From positions 21,434,898 through 21,498,897 of the forward strand of contig NC_080410.1 of the NCBI RefSeq assembly GCF_030265065.1: DNA of 64,000 nt. The letters are read 5' to 3'. Under the pieces are notes generated by a model. That model saw only the letters and a list, made by a program, of their open reading frames with translations. It was not told the origin of the DNA and searched no databases. The stretch is from Corythoichthys intestinalis (taxonomy: Eukaryota; Chordata; Actinopteri; Syngnathiformes; Syngnathidae). A program made the translations under genes and the position numbers. Numbering within the stretch: position 1 is the stretch's first letter; every line of letters begins with the position of its first letter. This document shows positions 10,558 to 20,606 of the stretch, in pieces.

Positions 10558-11522
10558 TTAAATTCATATATAGGAAAGTCAATGACAAGCAATGACACTT
10601 TTCGTTACTCCCCCCCGGCCCCTCCTTAATCTCTGCGTATGTTTATAACGATTGACTTCACGCGCTGAAACTCTTCTGTCAAATTTAAGTCAAGAGATTG
10701 GTTTTTAACATGTTGTTGCTATTAAAGTTCTTTTACTAAACAAGTCAGAAACCTCGAGGATTCAATAGTTAACCGGTGATTTAAAACATAGGTTACCTTA
10801 AATGTATATTTACAATTTTGTTCTTCTATTAGAAGGCAAAAACTGTATCTACCAGTGGCTTAAAATACAGCAGACCTTTTTTTTTTTTTTTTCCCCTCAA
10901 CAATTCAATTTTTTTTTTTTTAAATCTAACTAAACAAGGACCTCATTACTGTATTTATACTCTGAGGTTCATTTTTGGTAGTGTGCTGTAAGATTTTTCA
11001 GATATGAAAATGTTGTCTTTACCCATAAATGTTAGGATGCTGGCTTAGAACCCTTGAAAATAACGATGATTTTGTGAAAAATTTTGTGTACAGGTTTGAA
11101 CACATTATCAAGCCATATGTACTCATTTGTAAATTCTAATTTAATTATTTACACGATTATTCCCATTTAGAAAAAATTGTGTGTACTGAATTGCAGATCA
11201 AAGACATCAATTGATCCAAACTGACATCAAGTTAAGAATAGATAACAGCTAGTATGTAGTACAATAAAGAGGCCCTATGCATTGAAATGGACTTATGTAA
11301 AGACACTCCCAAGGAGTGTCTTTACACAAGAGAGTGACGCACCCTTTGAGATTCAGTGGACTCTCATCTCTTTCATTAATAATTAAATGACCAGTAGATA
11401 CCGATTACATGCTAATGGCACTACTGTGCTTTTTACAAACAAATGTACAACCAGAATGATTTTAGAGCTACTATTTTCAAATAAACTCACTTATTCTTTT
11501 TTTTAATTTTATTTCTTTACAG

Positions 11523-12116
11523 GAGCTTAGTGCGTCCATCATCTTCGCCAACTTCTTCACATGTTCTACATGTGCTGAACTGATCGCCGCTTGTGTGACT
11601 TCCTTCCTGGCCTTCATTTTGTACGCCACTGAGGTCGGCTTGACCAGAGCCAGAGCTGGAGAAATAAGTGGATTTCTTTCCACTGTCCCAGGGCTCCTGA
11701 AAGTGCTCGAGGCCTACGTTGCCTGCATTATCTTTGTATGTGTGCAATACGTTCCGTACGATTTTTTCCCAGGGCTCCAATGGTGTGTTGCTGTCTACTC
11801 CATTTGCTTAATTTTTGCCCTTCTTGTCATAATCTTCACCATCTGCCGACTTCTGTCTCTGTTACCAGCACCGTTTGATAAAGTTCTTATTGTATGCAAT
11901 GTGTTGGCAGTTTTGATGTACATCACCGCTGTAGTCATATGGCCCTATTACAGTTTAAAGGATAATCCCAGACCATCCTATTGCAATAACTTTCCAAATT
12001 CGTGTGGGTGGAATTTGTTAGTGGTTATCAGTGTTATGACTTGTGTCAACCTTATTGCGTACATCGTTGATACATTTTATTCCTTCCGGCTGGTCTTCTT
12101 TATAAGTAGAACCTAA
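11523..12116 (+). CDS. myadm: MYADM-like protein, second coding exon (residues 90-286)
   Basis: It continues the exon at 5251-5517 in phase 0 after the acceptor 'tttctttacag' and ends at a stop codon at 12114-12116. The encoded part starts 'ELSASIIFANFFTC' and contains 'ATEVGLTRARAGEISGFLST', 'VPGLLKVLEAYVACIIF', 'LQWCVAVYSICLI' and a C-terminal 'WNLLVVISVMTCVNLIAYIV', each matching the conserved blocks of mammalian MYADM in order. It supplies the rest of the first MARVEL domain and the second one, with hydrophobic spans throughout and no signal peptide. The frame is intact. A polyadenylation signal follows at 12345. The real reading frame extends upstream of any ATG in this exon, since the exon is internal to the protein. 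Confidence 0.88.
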   Translation, partial: ELSASIIFANFFTCSTCAELIAACVTSFLAFILYATEVGLTRARAGEISGFLSTVPGLLKVLEAYVACIIFVCVQYVPYDFFPGLQWCVAVYSICLIFALLVIIFTICRLLSLLPAPFDKVLIVCNVLAVLMYITAVVIWPYYSLKDNPRPSYCNNFPNSCGWNLLVVISVMTCVNLIAYIVDTFYSFRLVFFISRT

Positions 12117-12344
12117 AGTCAAGTTTTGAAAATTGGAAAGTTTTCATTTAAAGCCTTCTCGCGGTGTATGTTAAATGTTATGTGATGTCAGAAATGATTA
12201 AATTAAGAGATGTCAAATTCACATATCTTGATAGACACACACTCTACTTTTGATGCAGTGTTGTTAATTGCGGCACTTTCACTCTGTCGCAAACTCATCT
12301 ACTGATGTGCTATGAATGTTCTCATGTTATATATGCATCAAATG

Positions 12345-12350
12345 AATAAA
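12345..12350 (+). terminator. Polyadenylation signal of the first myadm-like gene
   Basis: Canonical AATAAA within 'aatgaataaaatgtgagg', 229 bases after the stop codon and followed by a T/GT-rich stretch. Confidence 0.6.
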
Positions 12351-12531
12351 ATGTGAGGTTTTTGTGCAAGTGTGAAATCAGTCGGTTGTTTGAGCAACTC
12401 AGCTACTACTGGCAGGCTTGAACGAGTTATTTATCCATCCATCCATCCATTATCTTCCGCTTGTTCCGGGGTCGGGTCGCGGGGGCAGCAGCTTTAACAG
12501 GGAAGCCCAGACTTCCCTCTCCCCAGCCACT

Positions 12532-13818
12532 TCAACCAGTTCCTCCGGCGGGATCCCAAGGCGTTCCCAGGCCAGCCGAGAGACAGTCTCTCCAGCGTGT
12601 CCTGGGTCGTCCCCGGGGCCTCCCGCCGGTGGGACATGCCCGGAACACCTCTCCAGGGAGGCGTCCGGGAGGAATCCGAACCAGATGCCCGAGCCACCTC
12701 AGCTGGCTCCTCTCTACGCGGAGGAGTAGCGGCTCGACACCGAGTCCCTCCCGGATGACCGAGCTTCTCACCCTATCTCTAAGGGAGTGCCCGGACACCC
12801 TGCGGAGGAAACTCATTTCGGCCGCTTGTATCCGGGATCTTGTTCTTTCGGTCACGACCCAAAGCTCGTGACCATAGGTGAGGGTAGGAACGTAGATCGA
12901 CTGGTAAATCGAGAGCTTTGCCTTTCGGCTCAGCTCCTTCTTCACCACTACGGACCGGTGCAGAGTCCGCATTACTGCAAACGCCGCACCGATTCGCCTG
13001 TCGATCTCCCGCTCCCTCCTACCGTCACTCGTGAACAAGACCCCAAGATACTTGAACTCCTCCACTTGGGGCAGGATCTCATCCCCGACCCGGAGAGGGC
13101 ACTCCACCCTTTTCCGACTGAGGACCATGGTCTCGGATTTGGAGGTGCTGATCTTCATCCCAACCGCTTCACACTCAGCTGCGAACCGCTCCAGTGAGAG
13201 TTGGAGGTCACGGCTTGATGAAGCCAACAGCACTAAATCATCTGCAAAAAGCAGAGATTCAATGCTGAGGTCACCAAACCGGACCCCCTCAACGCTTCGG
13301 CTGCGCCTAGAAATTCTGTCCATAAAAGTTATGAACAAAATCGGTGACAAAGGGCAGCCTTGGCGGAGTCCAACCCTCACTGGGAACGAATTCGACTTAC
13401 TGCCGGCAATGCTGACCAGACTCTGACACCGGTCGTACAGGGACCGAACAGCCCTTACCAAGGGGCTCGGTACCCCGTACTCCCGGAGCACCCTCCACAG
13501 GATTCCCCTAGGCACACGGTCGAACGCCTTCTCCAAATCCACAAAACACATGTAGACTGGTTGGGCGAACTCCCATGCACCCTCGAGGACCCTGCTGAGG
13601 GTGTAGAGCTGGTCCACTGTTCCACTGCCGGGACGAAAACCACACTGCTCCTCCTGAATCCGAGATTCGACTTCCCGACGGACCCTCCTCTCCAGTACCC
13701 CTGAATAGACTTTACCGGGGAGGCTGAGGAGTGTGATTCCTCTATAATTGGAACACACCCTCCGGTCCCCCTTTTTAAAAAGGGGGACCACCACCCCGGT
13801 CTGCCAATCCAGAGGCAC
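12532..13818 (-). pseudogene. Rex3 reverse transcriptase and C-terminal region
   Basis: About 428 codons. In order: the RT palm with 'KKGDRRVCSNYRGITLLS', the 'FVDLEKAFDRVPR' motif, 'GLRQGCPLSPILF', the catalytic 'FADD' box, and a C-terminal region rich in Arg ('RWLGHLVR', 'RGRPRTRW'), as in RTE elements. The final residues after 'RGRPRTRWRDCL' are out of frame; the true tail reads on in another frame to about 12494. Reverse transcriptase would copy the element's own RNA at a nicked target. It is inactive here because the upstream part is lost. Confidence 0.85.
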
Positions 13819-13857
13819 TGTCCCCGATGTCCACGCGATGTTGTAGAGGCGTGTCAG

Positions 13858-14942
13858 TCATGACAGCCCTACAACATCCAGAGCCTTTAGGAACTCCGGG
13901 CGGATCTCATCCACCCCCGGGGCCTTGCCACCGAGGAGCTTACCAACCGCCTCAGTGACTTCAACCCCAGAGATCGAAGAGCCCACCTCAGAGTCCCCAG
14001 ACTCTGCTTCCTCAAAGGAAGGCGTGTCGGTGGAATTGAGGAGGGCTTCGAAGTATTCTCTCCACCGACTCACGACGTCCCGAGTCGAGGTCAGCAGTAC
14101 ACCATCCTTACTATACACAGTGTTAATAGTGCACTGCTTTCCTCTCCTCACACGCCGGATGGTGGACCAGAATTTCCTCGAAGCCGTCCGGAAGTCGTTT
14201 TCCATGGCCTCACCGAACTCCTCCCATGTCCGAGTTTTTGCCTCGGCGACCACCGAGGCCGCAGTCCGCTTGGCCAGCCGGTACCTGTCAGCCGCCTCCG
14301 GAGTCCCACAGGCCAAAAAGGCCCGATAGGCCTCCTTCTTCAGCTTGACGGCATCCCTTACCGCTGGTGTCCACCAGCGGGTTCGGGGATTGCCGCCACG
14401 ACAGGCACCAACCACCTTACGGCCACAGCTCTGATCGGCCGCCTCAACAATGGAGGTGCGGAACATGGCCCACTCGGACCCAATGTCCCCCACCTCCCCC
14501 GGGACAAGGGAGAAGTTCTGCCGGAGGTGGGTGTTGAAACTCTTTCTGACAGGGGATTCTGCCAGACGTTCCCAGCAGACCCTCACAATACGTTTGGGCC
14601 TGCCAGGTCTGGCCAGCATCTTCCCCCGCCATCGGAGCCAACACACCACCAGGTGGTGATCAGTTGACAGCTCCGCCCCTCTCTTCAACCGAGTGTCCAA
14701 AACATCCGGCCGCAAGTCCGATGACACGATTACGAAGTCGATCATCGAACTGCGGCCTAGGGTGTCCTGGTGCCAAGTGCACATATGGACACCCCTATGT
14801 TTGAGCATGGTGTTCGTTATAGACAAACCATGACGAGCACAGAAGTCCAATAACAGAACACCACTCGGGTTCTGATCGGGGGGGCCGTTCCTCCCAATCA
14901 CGCCCCTCCAGGTCTCACTGTCATTGCCCACGTGAGCGTTGA
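13858..14942 (-). pseudogene. Rex3 endonuclease C-terminal half and linker
   Basis: The translated part begins inside the exonuclease-endonuclease-phosphatase domain ('[14 protein letters not shown]', '[14 protein letters not shown]', 'STDHHLVV'), followed by an Arg-rich linker leading to '[20 protein letters not shown]', the start of the RT region. The first catalytic motifs of the endonuclease are missing through 5' truncation at 14942. The stop that ends this frame at 13858 is a TGG-to-TGA change and the reading frame continues in phase in 13818-12532. Confidence 0.8.
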
Positions 14943-14953
14943 AGTTATTTATC

Positions 14954-15144
14954 AAATAGTAAAACAGACTCAGTGCTCCACCCGTCACTTTTCAAAGTAT
15001 GCATGTGTGCGTGTTTAAGTTAGTTCACATGAAACACACATAGTAGCCATAATTTTCACCACTCATTCTGAATAAGAGGTAGTAGGCATGGCAGAGATTG
15101 AAGGGGGGCAGTGTGCTTTCCCTGGTGGCCGAAAAAAAACTTTC
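14954..15144. other. Short spacer, nothing recognised
   Basis: Unremarkable sequence between the LINE target duplication and the hAT target duplication. Confidence 0.4.
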
Positions 15145-15152
15145 CTTCAAAT

Positions 15153-17344
15153 CAGTGGTTCTTAACCTTGCTAAAGGTACTGAACACCATGAGTCTTCAT
15201 GTGCATTATCCGAACCCTTTGGTATTAAATTTTTTTTTTTTTTTCCCAATTCAAAACCTAATTGAATTTCCATATAAATTTCTTCTCATTTAGACAGAAT
15301 GTTTTTAAACAGGCCAAAATGTATGTTTTTATCTTTATGCCTGCAGCATCACCAGACCACTAAACCAGGACTGGCCCAAAGCGCATATCTTAGAATTTTT
15401 CATTCAAATTTGGAGCAATATATCTTATATTGCTCAACATTAAACCCACTTAGTTGCATTAACCTTGACCGTATAGTTTCTGTCATGTTTACATCTCAAA
15501 TTATATTAAATTTTGATAATGAAATAATAATATAAACAAAATGATTGCCTAATTTATACACAATGTCATTATGTTAAATATACAGTATGAATCTTCTCAC
15601 AAATCAAATAAACAGTGTGAATTCACAACAAATAATTTTTCTTTTTGATTTGCTTTTGGAAAATAAAATTAAACTCATTTCACATTGTTTCTATTTTTTT
15701 TTCATGTCGACATTCTCATTGTACCACATCCTTGCCTCATGAACTATTTTCATGGCGTAAAATGTGACACAAATGTTGTTGTTTTTTATGTCAATGCAGT
15801 GCGTGCCACCCGTAAGTCTGTTGTATATCCTCATACCAAGTGAGAATCAACCTTCCACTGAGCAAACAAGTTTCTCCTCCCATCAGATAGAGGAATAAAG
15901 CCTGTAAACCGGGGACTAACTAGTCCAAAACCTGGTCTATAACGCCACTTTGCCTAGATTTAATCAGCGTCCAAAAGTATGGCCCTGAGTGTCATAACCA
16001 AGTACGTAGGTTTGGTCTCAATATTGGTAGCGACAATATAACAGTATAACCTGCATGTACACTTTTTGCTGGGGACAGGACATTAATAAGACCAAACAGA
16101 TGTGGTGAATGGGTGTCAGGCCCACATTTGTCACGAATATGAACCTAATTAATTTGCAAGCTAAATGATCAATGCAAAAGAAATCTGTATTGATTTTAAC
16201 TAACTTTCGGACTGCAAATTTATAACATCTTAATCTGATTATTTTTCTTAAATCTGGTTGAATAATTTTCTCCATCTTGTTTTGAGTGTTCAAGACTAGT
16301 TAACAGATTAATGGGTCAGATTATTTCATTTACTTTAAGTAAATACTACCATTTGTTCTTATTAAGACCATACATCTAAAAGTCAGTCATTTTTCACCTA
16401 AATCAAGAAAAACAAATGCTTTCAAATAATGTGCTGAACAATATCTATTTTTCAATTAAGAACATTTTTGATTTTTTTTTTTAGATGAAATGTACTAACT
16501 TTTTGCTAAAATAAGTGTGTTAAGATTATTTTCAGCTAGCCATTTTAATTATTTCAAGAAATCTGAGTAAAATTTACTTGAAGCACTGGTAGAAAATTTC
16601 GCTTATTTCTAGTAGATTTACGGTGACAACAATGGAATTTAACTGTTTTTAAGGAGGTGTGTTTTTGCTGTGCATATGTATTGGTTCAAGTGACACTCAA
16701 ACCTTTGTTTTATAAAGCTTCCTACTTCAGTTGGAGAAATTCACACCGATTAATGATATGCTAACTCTGATGCAGGTCGGACTATCTGTAGCAAAATTAG
16801 TGGTGTGTTCACCACCTCCACAACATTTACGTCTTTTTACATTACTTGGAGTGGCTGCTGCTGGCAGAAAAGAATTTCTAATATTCCTCGTTTTCGAAGG
16901 GGGCAGAGGGGCTGTATGCAGTTTTTCTATCACGGGTGTGACTCCGTGTGTGTGCACGGGGGGGAGGGGTCAACTCATCATCCAATCAAACGTGCTTTTG
17001 ATGGAAAAAAACTGGGCTGGCACATTCAGCAAGTGAAAAGGGGTCAGGGTAAGTCTGAACCTAATGAAAGTAATTCACTTTAAAATGGTAGGGTCAATTC
17101 TATCCTTACAACATATGGGAAGACAATCTAAATGACTTGTTTACCTGAAGTCAATATACAGTATAATGCAAATAAGGTTGCTTAAAAGTTGGTAGGGACA
17201 ATTTGAGCATCCTGAAAAGTTGGTAGTGTTATGTCCCTACCGTCCTTAAGCAAACCTACGCCCTTGGTCATAACCTTTACCGAACCCCTGAGACTGACTT
17301 ACTGAACCCCTGGGGTTCGATCGAACCCAGGTTGAGAACCATTG
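15153..17344. mobile_element. Non-autonomous hAT element 'cagtggttcttaacctt' type, with another hAT inside
   Basis: The ends are 'cagtggttcttaacct' and 'aggttgagaaccattg', inverted repeats of the Charlie-like hAT type. The flanks 'cttcaaat' (15145-15152) and 'ctttaaat' (17345-17352) form an 8-bp duplication with one mismatch, as hAT elements make. Without the nested element (15999-17266) it is about 0.9 kb and non-coding. A left terminus of the same family is at 27572. Confidence 0.8.
15999..17266. mobile_element. Nested non-autonomous hAT element 'caagtacgtaggtttgg' type
   Basis: The ends are 'caagtacgtaggtttgg' and 'caaacctacgcccttg'. It is flanked by the exact 8-bp duplication 'gtcataac' at 15991-15998 and 17267-17274. 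The open frames at 16731-17083 show no recognised domain. It inserted into the older hAT at 15153-17344. Confidence 0.8.
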
Positions 17345-17352
17345 CTTTAAAT

Positions 17353-17944
17353 GAATTTAAAAGGGAAGTTCAAAATTTTTAACATAAGGCTTTATCTTCT
17401 AGTTAGCAAGGGTTTCAGTAGTCGGTGGAGTGGATTTCCGGAGTGGTTAAGCTAGGTATTTTGGACCAAATTTCTTTTTTCATCAAAACCGATCATAGCT
17501 CCAGAATAGAATCCAAGATGGCTGCCATCGGTGCCTGTTAAACATGCCAATAAAAAATGATATTAACAAATCTAACATAGTCAAATAAATTCAAAATGCA
17601 GATCGTTGTTCAAAATACTCATGCGGCCAAAACAATGTCACACCAAACTGACGTAATTCATTTCATTCTGTAGGACTTTTTTTTTCTTATGCATCATGCG
17701 ACCACAATAGAGAGGAGTGCTTTGGGCACTCGTGCTCAGTCTGCTGGGAAGTCCCTTTCATTCCTCTCCATCCCGCTTGCCTAGACAGCCCTCCAGAGCT
17801 GCTGGATTACGAATGGTGCTGTTCATACTACAGTTATTGGCATGCAATTATAAATTTGAATAACTTTATCCCGAAAACATTGCCACTATTGATTTCATGA
17901 GTCAGCGGTGATTCTCGTGCATGCATACAGTATGTTGTTTTATT
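17353..17944. other. Intergenic, nothing recognised
   Basis: No domain, RNA or repeat was recognised. It might include the 5' part of the exon-bearing repeat that follows, but the corresponding segment of the second copy does not obviously match. Confidence 0.4.
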
Positions 17945-18590
17945 GGAGACCCCCGTTTACAGATACCACACAACCGCTTTTGCTTCAACCCAGCCATAAA
18001 AAGAAGGTAAGTAACTTATTATTTGAAATGTATATAATTTTTAGCTTAGAATAATTCATTGATGTCTAATATTTAGTTTTTAAAAAATGACTTTAACAAA
18101 TTATTCATTCGCATATTTTAAACTTTTAAAGAAATTACGTCACAATAAAAAAAAAAAGTGTCTGTAAACAGGTCACGGATATCTACCTCATAACTATCGC
18201 GTAATTGTTTTTTTGTTGTTGTTACTGTCGCATTTTCCCCGATATTTTTGATGATAAATAATAATAAATAATTGATAATATAAAAAATAATTGAAATAAA
18301 ATAATTGATCCAAATAAATCAAAATAGCAAAAAAAACTTTAAAAAGGATAAATATCAGAAAAAGAAAATCCCGACCACTCCTTAATGACTGCGATTTCCG
18401 CATCGCGACCCTTGCTATATTACGATGTTCCACCCATAAAATCCCCCAAAAATCCGGCTGTGGCCATTCACAGCTGTGTCTTGACACTCGGTGATACATG
18501 CTACATGGAGTTTTTGGATCGAAATAAGGTAAGTATGCGATAATATCTCATTAAAATCACGGTGTCTTTAATTATGCTTTCTCATGCTCT
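17945..18590 (+). repeat. Exon-bearing repeat 'C', copy 1
   Basis: This repeat matches 48405-49065 over most of its length. It has two exon-like segments, both followed by perfect donors: 17963-18006 (44 nt, preceded by 'cccgtttacag', followed by 'gtaagta') and a segment ending at 18538 before 'gtaagtatg'. The second segment is open in one frame and encodes 'ASRPLLYYDVPPIKSPKNPA' followed by 'VAIHSCVLTLGDTCYMEFLD'. I do not recognise the protein. The donors, exon lengths and reading frame are conserved in both copies, suggesting an element that once carried a spliced gene or captured host exons. Confidence 0.55.
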
Positions 18591-18794
18591 CACCTTGTGT
18601 TTAGGGTTTTTTTGTTTTGTTTTTTTAATGCCCTCCTGTTCAAAATTTTTCTTCCCCCAGAAAATTGAGATTTTGAGCTTTCCAATAATGTATAACACAT
18701 GCTAGTAGGACAATTGTGAAATGTGGCCAAATTAGGGGTGTCAGAGCGGAACTTCAAGTCACCTGAGTGTTTTCCACCATATACATATAAATTA

Positions 18795-18873
18795 ATGTTA
18801 TTGCTGACACTGCGTTTCAGGGTCATCAACATGTTTTACCCCCGCTCTGAGCAAAGTCAAACTCTGCCGATGG
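18795..18873 (-). repeat. Fragment of repeat 'A', copy 3
   Basis: Its reverse complement contains 'catgttgatgaccctgaaac' and 'cggcagagtttgacttt', matching the left ends of repeat A at 6246 and 44912. Confidence 0.55.
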
Positions 18874-19109
18874 CGGTAAGAAATTATTCTCAAGTATGGC
18901 ACTTTCACAATGAATTATAACCGTTCACAGATGTACCAATTTTTCCTATGTACATATTTAACGTTGCCACTGAGTAAGTGAATAAATAAGCAAAAGCATA
19001 CATAATGTAAAAATTAATCACCACCTAAACAAGTCAAGTCAAGAGCAAACATTCTTGTTTAAGTGGTGTTATTAATGTCAGTCTCCATTCAGGAGACGCT
19101 TCACAAATG
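18874..19109. other. Spacer, nothing recognised
   Basis: AT-rich, no feature seen. Confidence 0.4.
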
Positions 19110-19501
19110 TACAGTGCCTTGCAAAAGTATTCGGCCCCCTTGAATCTTGCAACCTTTCGCCACATTTCAGGCTTCAAACATAAAGATATGAAATTAAATT
19201 TTTTTGTCAAGAATCAACAACAAGTGGGACACAATCGTGAAGTGGAACAACATTTATTGGATAATTTAAACTTTTTTACAAATAAAAAACTGAAAAGTGG
19301 GGCGTGCAATATTATTCGGCCCCTTTACTTTCAGTGCAGCAAACTCACTCCAGAAGTTCAGTGAGGATCTCTGAATGATCCAATGTTGTCCTAAATGACC
19401 GATGATGATAAATAGAATCCACGTGTGTGTAATCAAGTCTCCGTATAAATGCACCTGCTCTGTGATAGTCTCAGGGTTCTGTTTAAAGTGCAGAGAGCAT
19501 T

Positions 19502-20180
19502 ATGAAAACCAAGGAACACACCAGGCAGGTCCGAGATACTGTTGTGGAGAAGTTTAAAGCCGGATTTGGATACAAAAAGATTTCCCAAGCTTTAAACATC
19601 TCAAGGAGCACTGTGCAAGCCATCATATTGAAATGGAAGGAGCATCAGACCACTGCAAATCTACCAAGACCCGGCCGTCCTTCCGAACTTTCTTCTCAAA
19701 CAAGGAGAAAACTGATCAGAGATGCAGCCAAGAGGCCCATGATCACTCTGGATGAACTGCAGAGATCTACAGCTGAGGTGGGAGAATCTGTCCATAGGAC
19801 AACAATCAGTCGTACACTGCACAAATCTGGCCTTTATGGAAGAGTGGCAAGGAGAAAGCCATTTCTCAAAGATATCCATAAAAAGTCTCGTTTAAAGTTT
19901 GCCACAAGCCACCTGGGAGACACACCAAACATGTGGAAGAAGGTGCTCTGGTCAGATGAAACCAAAATTGAACTTTTTGGCCACAATGCAAAACAATATG
20001 TTTGGCGTAAAAGCAACACAGCTCATCACCCTGAACACACCATCCCCACTGTCAAACATGGTGGTGGCAGCATCATGGTTTGGGCCTGCTTTTCTTCAGC
20101 AGGGACAGGGAAGATGGTTAAAATTGACGGGAAGATGGATGCAGCCAAATACAGGAACATTCTGGAAGAAAACCTGTTGG
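19502..20180 (+). pseudogene. Tc1 transposase, N-terminal two thirds
   Basis: Starts 'MKTKEHTRQVRDTVVEKFKA' at ATG 19502. In order: a paired-like helix-turn-helix ('GYKKISQALNISRSTVQAII'), a GRPS-type linker ('RPGRPSELSSQTRR'), a second HTH, the first catalytic Asp in 'VLWSDETKIELFG', and the glycine-rich box 'VKHGGGSIMVWACFSSAGTG'. The frame is open up to the LTR element at 20181, which splits the catalytic domain between the first and second acidic residues. The enzyme would cut and paste the transposon at TA sites. Confidence 0.9.
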
Positions 20181-20606
20181 TGTTACGTTTCTGGGTGAGC
20201 GGGGGACCCAGATGCAGAGAGGAAGGCAAGGTGGTAGAGTTGACAAATGTTTATTGCAGAATACAAAGATGGTCTGTGTCCAAAAAGTCAGGCGGCAGTT
20301 GTTGAGTGACCAGGTAAGTTGTCAAGGCAGGCAGGCAATGTAGAATCTGTAAGCAAGGCAAAGTGAGTAGGATATCAGAAATACTTGTAACAAGGCAAAT
20401 GCTAGAGTCACAAACTCGTCAAGTAGAGTAGTTGATCTGGCGATGAAGTGATGCCAGGGACTGGCTTAAGTAGGCTGCTAACGATGATCGACTGCACCTG
20501 GTCCCAGGCTCACCCATCTGCCCAATCCTGCAATCAAGACATGCACGCACACACACACACACAAACAAGGAGGAGGAGCAGGGCTCAGGGGCCGGAGGCC
20601 CTGACA
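20181..20606 (-). repeat. 3' LTR of the gypsy element
   Basis: 426 bp, TG...CA ends, same sequence and length as 24938-25363 by eye. It contains a (CA)n tract and, in element sense, an AATAAA near the expected polyadenylation region. Confidence 0.92.

Larger units (their letters stand above)
6246..10600. repeat. Interspersed repeat 'A', copy 1, interrupted twice
   Basis: It starts 'cataggcagagtttgactttt' less one base and includes 'catgttgatgaccccgaaac', 'caatccttggttcttgctca' and, after the insertions, 'atataggaaagtcaatgaca' at 10567. Copy 2 at 44912-45590 has all these segments in the same order without the two insertions, and a short piece of copy 3 is at 18795-18873 on the minus strand. 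It is probably a non-autonomous DNA transposon; I could not fix its ends. Confidence 0.6.
5518..11522 (+). other. Intron of the first myadm-like gene, filled with transposons
   Basis: The intron begins 'gtgcgtatcc' and ends 'ttttatttctttacag', a strong acceptor. Bases 5518-6245 show nothing recognisable. Bases 6246-10600 are a repeat invaded by a MITE and by two piggyBac-like elements (listed separately). Bases 10606-11522 are AT-rich with long T tracts and show nothing else. The paralogue at 29427 has no intron at this place. Confidence 0.8.
12436..14942 (-). mobile_element. Rex3-type (RTE clade) LINE, 5'-truncated
   Basis: The element is on the minus strand: its 3' end is the (GATG)n tract, seen on the plus strand as 'atccatccatccatcc' at 12431-12448, a hallmark of Rex3. 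A target duplication 'agttatttatc' lies at 12425-12435 and 14943-14953. Minus-strand frames 14942-13858 encode the C-terminal half of the apurinic-type endonuclease ('STDHHLVV') and the linker; 13818-12532 encode the reverse transcriptase ('VGLRQGCPLSPILF', 'FADDLVLLAS'). The two frames are one reading frame separated only by a TGA where the family has tryptophan (WLTRL); a second break, a frameshift, lies near 12600. The missing 5' part includes the start of the endonuclease. Low decay suggests a fairly recent insertion. Confidence 0.85.

Noticed and set aside
11477-11780. Minus-strand frames over the second myadm-like exon
   Set aside because: Antisense shadows; no domain.
12418-14659. Plus-strand open frames over the Rex3 region (up to 136 codons)
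   Set aside because: They are antisense shadows of the minus-strand LINE frames.
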